Assembly: GCA_009663005.1 (NCBI GenBank)
Contig: CM018890.1
Location: forward strand, 12,773,752 to 12,786,251
Direction: 5' to 3'
Source: Actinidia chinensis
Lineage: Eukaryota; Streptophyta; Magnoliopsida; Ericales; Actinidiaceae
Length of the DNA stretch: 12,500 bases
Shown: piece after piece, positions 8,108 through 12,500 of the stretch
Layout of the letters: each line of letters opens with the position of its first letter
Numbering within the stretch: position 1 is the stretch's first letter
Translations under genes and position numbers: made by a program
The notes under the pieces: generated by a model
Database searches by the model: none
What the model saw: the letters and a program-made list of their open reading frames with translations, nothing else
Told to the model about the DNA's origin: nothing

Positions 8108-8608
8108 CTGAAAGGATGGTCTTTACGGTTAGGGGATGGATGCATTATGGGCCGTATAGGCACGGATACAAAACAATTTTAGGGTCCCTCCGTATAGGAT
8201 TGTGTATGGTGCAAGGCATGTCATCTCCCGGTTGAAATGAGCACAAAGCAGATTGGGCCAAAGCCAATTTAACATGAGTCTTGAGGAGTAAGGACATTTA
8301 CGTCAATTGCACCTGAATGAGTAGAGGAGATACGGAATGATGCATATGAAAACACCAGATTCTCAAAAGCCAAGATGAAATAGTGCATTGATCAATGATT
8401 GTGGCCAAATCATTCAATGTGGGTCAAAAGGTGCTTTGTACAACTCCCGTTTGCATTTATTTCGGGGAAACTTCAAAGTCGTTGGTCCCGAAACCTTTTG
8501 TGGTGTGCATGTCATTCATCTCATGGTGCGCGATTGACATACGGAATTCGAAGAAATGGAAGTGGTTTAAAGTCAATGGGCATGTTTGAAGCCTTATCTG
8601 ACTGGAGA

Positions 8609-8860
8609 CAAGAGAGGTGGTGTGTGGATTACAAGATCCACCGAGTTCGGATTAATTGCCAAAGAATGTCTTGTTGTTCGGGGTTTGGTGTACTAGAGTC
8701 GTTAGATTAAATTTATTTATATACCGTCGATTTTTAATTTGGTTTTTTTTCGCATTTCGGAGAATGTCGTCTCTAGTTGGGGGGGAGTACTCGTCGTTTT
8801 TATTTTTAGGAATTGTTTTTATTGTTATTTTTATGATAATTTAGTAATCAAAAAAAAATT
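8609..8860 (+). other. T-rich spacer after pol; no gene
   Basis: Short + strand open frames here (to 8710, 8656-8844, 8739-8960) have low-complexity Phe/Ile/Val-rich translations with no family resemblance. They extend out of the decayed pol or come from T-rich DNA. There is a G7 run at 8779-8785. T-rich tracts directly after pol are usual in Athila-type elements. Confidence 0.5.
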
Positions 8861-8970
8861 GCACTCAGCGTTTCGAACGCTTCAGGACAGTATATTTAAA
8901 GCTTTCGTTCCGCTTGATGAAAGCAAATTTGCACTTAGCGTTTCGAACCACCTCTTGTAGAGGCATTCGA
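8861..8970 (+). repeat. 70-bp-spaced TTCGAA repeat pair after pol
   Basis: GCACTCAGCGTTTCGAAC (8861-8878) and GCACTTAGCGTTTCGAAC (8931-8948) differ by one base over 18. A third related site, GCATTCGAATGG, follows near 8963. The CTTAGCG.TTCGAAC core matches the arm of the hairpin at 608-620, linking this spacer to the module in the LTR and in the left-hand relic. Confidence 0.7.
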
Positions 8971-9760
8971 ATGGGCGAGGCCGAGGGGTGCGGTTTTAAA
9001 CTGAAACGTCGAATTTTTTAGTCACTTTCTTACACAGTGCCACATCTTGAGAGAAAGAGGAAAGAGAGAAAACTTGGCGATTTTGAAAGTGGGAAGTCTC
9101 TCACAGTGTCAAACTTTCATCAGTTAGGTGGATCAAATCAGGTAATTCATGAATTTCTACTTGAAGTGTTCGAGATTAGGGGGATTTCATCATAGAAAAT
9201 ATAGGTTTTCAAAAAAATGTTTTAAGTTTCACAGTCAGGTGTATAAATCAAACAATACACACACATAATCATGATTTTTTTCCCATTAGTGTTGTGGATG
9301 GTTTTAAAGTGTTAAACACAAAAGAAAAGAGGAATCTAATGGTTAAAGTTCATGACAAACCTAGATTGTGTGTGCTCCAAGTGTTCGACGAATTGCCCCA
9401 ATGAAAGAATTACTAATTTGTGAGGGGATTTTGGTTCAAACTCATCGTCCACGCTTATATTGAGATTGAGAATGGGTCAACAGAAATTGTGCATGGGAAA
9501 TTTAGCCTTACATATGCCCTTCACATGTTCGACGAATTTATCCAACGAAAGAATACAATGATGTGTTGAGGGATCGGAGGTTGTATTCGTCATGTGTGTC
9601 GGTCATTAAAGATGGGAGCCTTTGAGTAAATGAAAATGTTGGTAGATTAGTAAGAAGTAGAATATCGAGTTGACATGGGAACACAAACATCGTGGTGCAT
9701 TTGCGGGTTTCAATTGAGACTTGTAAAACACCCACTGTAGGAACATATCGTGATTGCTAG
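8971..9760 (+). other. Leader of the 3' region; no gene
   Basis: A purine-rich stretch with GAGAGAAAGAGGAAAGAGAG (near 9048-9068) is followed by AT-rich DNA with no supported frame. In Athila-type elements this position precedes the extra 3' ORF, which is thought to be made from a spliced RNA. CAGGTAATT at 9139-9147 would serve as a 5' splice site, but this is only a sequence match. Confidence 0.3.
9381..9557 (+). repeat. Imperfect direct repeat pair, about 143-bp spacing
   Basis: About 33 bases at 9381-9413 and about 35 at 9523-9557 share GTTCGACGAATT, then CCAA.GAAAGAAT. Flanking sequence is only weakly similar. The pair sits in the leader before the possible extra ORF. Read as protein, the first copy gives V-F-D-E-L-P-Q followed by a stop. 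That looks like a PPR-repeat string, but no repeat array supports a PPR gene. Confidence 0.55.
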
Positions 9761-10640
9761 TTGCATAGTGGTGTGACTTGTGTTTGTATTTTGCTTGGTT
9801 TGCATGCAGGGGGGTTATTGAAAATTTGGGTGAATAGGGAAACACGGAAAAGTCCAACTACTAAAAGGTCAAAGTCCAAAGGAAAGGCAGGGGTTCGTTA
9901 TGATGCTTTCTCGTTTCACGAGGAAAAAAAATGCGAAAAAAAACTTGTCAAGAAGGTCGGGAAATTCGCATTGGGGCAGTTACTTGCAGAGAAGCTCAAT
10001 GTAGTTGCTTTGAAAATATTGGAATTAGTTTGTCCAACACTTTACCACTAGGGGGGTATAAATCTAGCAAAAATTAAGGCGGAGGAATCGGTTCTAACAT
10101 TGTGACAAGAGGTCGTTGAAAACATAAAATATGCACCGGAGAGAGATGAATAAGGAAAGGAGAAATCGTGTAGTTGGGTGCGGAGAAAAGGAAAGAAGGA
10201 AGACATGAGGTTGACCCCCGACACTTTTGCTGAAATGTTGAGATTCCTCGAGAGGAAAACCTGAGTTGCATTTCCTAAGTCGGGATGCCTGATTTAGCGG
10301 TAAGTCTCCAAGAATTGCTTTAGGATGGAGATGAATGGGACGTGAGGTGCAGTGTAACAAGACATGCCTCAAAGACAAGTATTTGATTACTGTTTATTTT
10401 TGCCACTCCTCTTAAAACGTACAGTATCCATGAATGTCGTTAGGTTAGGTTGTTGTGGGCAATTGCATTGAGAAGACAATGACTACCCCGTTCATGTTTT
10501 ATCTTTGTGTGCCACATATAAGACTTAGGACAAGAGGGGTTCAGTACCTTTTATAGATTTATGAAGAGTTATTTAAAAGAAGCGAGTCCATATCCCTGTA
10601 GATTCATTAGGATTGATCTGGGGCATTGATGGGAGCGTCC
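9761..10640 (+). pseudogene. Possible relic of the extra 3' ORF (env-like position)
   Basis: Athila-type elements carry an additional ORF after pol, sometimes called env-like; its role is not established. Here an open frame of 96 codons (9761-10051) has a Lys/Arg/Ser-rich segment (residues 26-42), then R-Y-D-A-F-S-F and a charged helix-like stretch (E-E-K-K-C-E-K-K-L-V-K-K). Basic-then-R/F-Y-D-x-x-x-F is a pattern I associate with a plant transposon-linked protein domain. Downstream, near 10331-10465, W-D-V, F-I-F-A-T-P-L-K-T and R-L-L-W-A-I appear in order with intervening stops, again as expected of that domain. No membrane segment is evident. The assignment rests on weak motif order and position and could be chance. 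The first 20 residues look like read-through of leader. Confidence 0.35.
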
Positions 10641-10910
10641 TGGTCCGATCTGAGGGGCAAAGGAGAAAAAGAAGAGGAAATTGAGGAAGAAGCACAAGAG
10701 GGATTCAAACTATGCATGGCGGAGCTAAAGGGAAGCATCTGAATCTGCGAAAAGAGATGAGTAAGCAAAATGTATGAAATTTAGAGAATAAGTGAATACA
10801 CGATTGTCTCATTAGAGGAGGAGTCGTCGTCCACACGATTAGCTCCAGACATGAGCGCGCCATGTTGATCCTATGAGAGGAGAGGAGGAGAGGATCGAAT
10901 CTATTGGACT
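10641..10910 (+). other. Purine-rich stretch, charged in translation; no gene assigned
   Basis: GA-rich sequence such as GGAGAAAAAGAAGAGGAAAT (10662-10681) gives Glu/Lys-rich translations in + strand frames, with stops near 10740-10770. It may be the 3' end of the extra ORF relic or a purine-rich spacer. GAGAGGAGAGGAGGAGAGGA near 10875 is low complexity. Confidence 0.3.
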
Positions 10911-12300
10911 ATTCTTATTTTTGATGTTATTGCATTAATTTTATGTGGGGATCAGTGCTACATTTTGATGCTTTAATTGTTAGTTGATGTTTGAATTGGA
11001 TGAATGCGTTTTTAATTGTCTTGTTCTAAAATGTGTAGGGCAGAGTTACTATGCGGTAAAAAAAAAACAAGGTTTGTTCTTATCATGTCCGCGAAACAGG
11101 GTTGTTTTCTGTTCCTTTGAATTTCATGTGACTCCTCACATTCCATGGTATCAATTGATCTTAGTGTATAGTGGATGTGCCTGAAATTATTAGTTTTTGG
11201 GATCATAAACAAAATCATATGTTTGTTTCAAAGATAGTTGAAGAGCACTGGTAACTTTGCATAAGACGAATTTTAAGCGGATTTCATGTCAAATCAGTCT
11301 TGCCTGCTAAACTTTACTGGTTTGTGCTATATAAGAGAGAGAAGGGATCACATTAAACTGAGCACGAATCGTGGTTTTTTTCGAAAGTGAAACTGTTATA
11401 AGTTACCATGATTGCATCATAAAGTGGAGGATTTATACCTTTGTGAGCTTTGAGCCCATGAATCCTCATGGTGAGCGATTGACATTACTCAGAAAATTTG
11501 TTGAACTTTATTTTGAAGATTTTCACTATTTGAATTGGTTTTTTACATGTTAGTGTGATGAGTTATATTTTTTACACTTTTTTTACATGCTTTTTCATGT
11601 TTCAGATTCTTACAGGAAGGCCAAGTCACATATATATTCTTCTTCTGTCATTTCCTTTAGTAATGTGCCATAAAAAAATTCTCCCAAAAGCGGAATGTCT
11701 TGAGTTAATTTTTAAGAAGTTTGAAAAAGGGAGGAAGGGGGAAATGAAAAAAAAAAGAGTTTGAAGTGTAAGTGTTATGCTTATTAGTTGGCAGTGTAGT
11801 GACCATGCATATGTGAGATTTATTACGCTGATGCTCTCTACTGTCTGGATATTCTTTCACTCATATGGCCTTAGTATCTGAAATTGCAGAAGAAAAAAGT
11901 CTTGAATTTTGCATGTAAAAGTCATTCAAGTAAAAATTCACAAGCTGGTGCATTAACGGTGAACATTCTTTATGGAATTATGACCAAGCGATGCACTTAC
12001 ATATTGCGGTTTGAAAATTGGGGATGGCTTATCGAAAGTCTGTTTACACTTACTCGTACAACGAGCATTCTTGAGGAGGAACTTGTGTGGTGTTCTATTG
12101 TTGAGAGTGTATGAATTGTGAGTTTGAATCGAGGCTGTTTAGATTGTTGTAGGGGATGACAATGGTTTTAAAATTTGGGGAATACGGACATCCACACTTT
12201 ACACTTGAATCTTCGTTTATATTGCACATTGACGGTTTGGTAGGTTTGTGTAGCATGATTGCTTGATTTGAATTACTTGCATGTATTTGTGTTGAGAAGA
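10911..12300 (+). other. Long 3' non-coding region of the element; no gene
   Basis: Open frames of 60-76 codons here (10984-11184, 11371-11553, 11555-11764, 11884-12114) have unremarkable translations, no family motif, and start/stop contexts expected by chance in T-rich DNA. ATTTTGATGCTTTAATTGTT-type sequence near 10964 and the GTGTAGGGCAGAG stretch near 11034 resemble the untranslated tract between the extra ORF and the polypurine tract in Athila-type elements. Confidence 0.4.
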
Positions 12301-12500
12301 GAAACGTTGTTAAATTAGTTTGATACATTGATGATGATGTTGGGGGTATCATCAATAGAAACCCTCACGAGAGACCACTTGTCCATAGGGCGAACCTAGG
12401 GGTTTGAAAGGCTTGATGCAATGCTAAATGCATTCGGGACTCTTACGATAAGGAGAGATTATCTTTTTGTTTTTATTATTTTGCTTAGGGACTACTAACA
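12301..12500 (+). other. Sequence just upstream of the expected polypurine tract
   Basis: The last 60 bases, ending TTTTGCTTAGGGACTACTAA, match in character the TTTGCTTGAGGAC-type string that in plant Athila/Tat-type elements comes a short way before a TTTGGGGG polypurine tract and the 3' LTR. The tract itself is not in the window. The call is from family pattern only. Confidence 0.4.

Larger units (their letters stand above)
7239..8608 (+). pseudogene. pol: Integrase relic
   Basis: Integrase inserts the cDNA copy. 7239-7433 is an open 64-codon piece, with P-I-N-E-T-F and W-F-A-G-H-A-N-Y-W, that precedes the zinc domain. The HHCC zinc domain is C-H-S-H-A-L-G-K-G-H (7537-7566) and F-C-C-P-A-D-R-C-Q-R (7641-7670), in different frames. 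The first catalytic Asp is at 7744-7746 (G-V-I-D-S-W-A-F-P). The second Asp is absent: 15 T bases (7913-7927) sit in its place. H-P-Q-T-S (8010-8024) is followed, one frame over, by Q-V-K-L-A-N-R-E-I-K, with Lys (8030-8032) at the catalytic Glu position. A poly-A stretch follows (8081-8107). R-V-P-P-Y-R-I-V-Y-G (8181-8212) and a C-terminal domain with V-G-Q-K-V-L and K-V-N-G-H-V close pol near 8608. Confidence 0.9.
1851..12500 (+). mobile_element. Degenerate Ty3/gypsy LTR retrotransposon, Athila-like
   Basis: The order on the + strand is LTR-like region, gag, protease, reverse transcriptase, RNase H, integrase, then a long 3' region with a possible extra ORF. Integrase after RNase H is the Ty3/gypsy order; copia elements have it before. 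Placement in the Athila lineage rests on the LTR start (a CGCAAGTG.ACGGGTCG-like block), the gag C-terminal tyrosine/asparagine/tryptophan motif, the gag-pol junction, and several kilobases of sequence after pol. Length exceeds 10.6 kb, in the Athila range. The 3' LTR is not in the window. Every coding part has stops and frame changes, so the copy is non-autonomous at best. Superfamily is near certain; lineage is likely. Confidence 0.85.

Noticed and set aside
7926..8111. Separate small gene of 61 codons
   Set aside because: The translation includes the integrase pieces up to H-P-Q-T-S and then runs out of frame into the poly-A; it is part of the integrase relic.
8776..8790. G7 run as the element's polypurine tract with the 3' LTR beginning at about 8790
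   Set aside because: The sequence after it does not resemble the LTR start at 1851, and the bases before it are not purine-rich; the element appears to continue to the window end.
10074..10378. Two minus-strand frames of 65 and 94 codons
   Set aside because: They overlap each other and the purine-rich + strand. Ser/Leu/Phe/Pro-rich translations are what antisense of GA-rich DNA gives.
11371..12114. Three small + strand frames as host genes
   Set aside because: They have no family motif, low-complexity Phe/Leu-rich content and no exon-like structure; they are expected by chance in T-rich DNA.

Overview
The window looks like repeat-derived DNA from a flowering-plant nuclear genome. It is AT-rich, has no long open frame and no bacterial-type gene layout. 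Its only recognisable coding matter is the decayed gag-pol of a plant Ty3/gypsy (Metaviridae) LTR retrotransposon, most likely of the Athila lineage. No host gene, tRNA, rRNA or CRISPR array is supported.

Layout. (1) 1-1850 is older repeat debris. It holds a 119-bp tandem duplication with two strong hairpins (428-660), a 22-bp direct repeat (805/877), a probable LTR end followed by a tRNA-iMet-type primer-binding site (1027-1038), and a dense cluster of TTCGAA palindromes (1440-1800). (2) 1851-about 3240 has the character of an Athila-type 5' LTR. (3) 3256-about 4660 is a gag relic. (4) About 4668-8600 is a pol relic in the order protease, reverse transcriptase, RNase H, integrase, which is the Ty3/gypsy order. 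(5) 8600-9740 is a non-coding spacer/leader with more TTCGAA repeats and a second short repeat pair. (6) 9761-about 10640 may be the remains of the extra 3' ORF that Athila-type elements carry. (7) 10900-12500 is a long 3' non-coding tract. It ends in sequence typical of the stretch just before the polypurine tract, so the 3' LTR should begin shortly beyond the window.

All coding parts lie on the + strand but are cut by many stops and frame changes, so this copy cannot make its own proteins. Several catalytic positions are also lost: the protease Asp reads Asn, reverse transcriptase motif C is destroyed, and integrase has lost its second Asp and reads Lys at its Glu. Reverse transcriptase motif A and a 49-codon RNase H stretch are well preserved. 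The element seems to have inserted near 1850 into, or beside, an older retroelement relic that carries the same TTCGAA module found in this element's LTR. I found no new functional system. The most unusual signal is the TTCGAA-palindrome module shared between the flanking relic, the LTR and the post-pol spacer.
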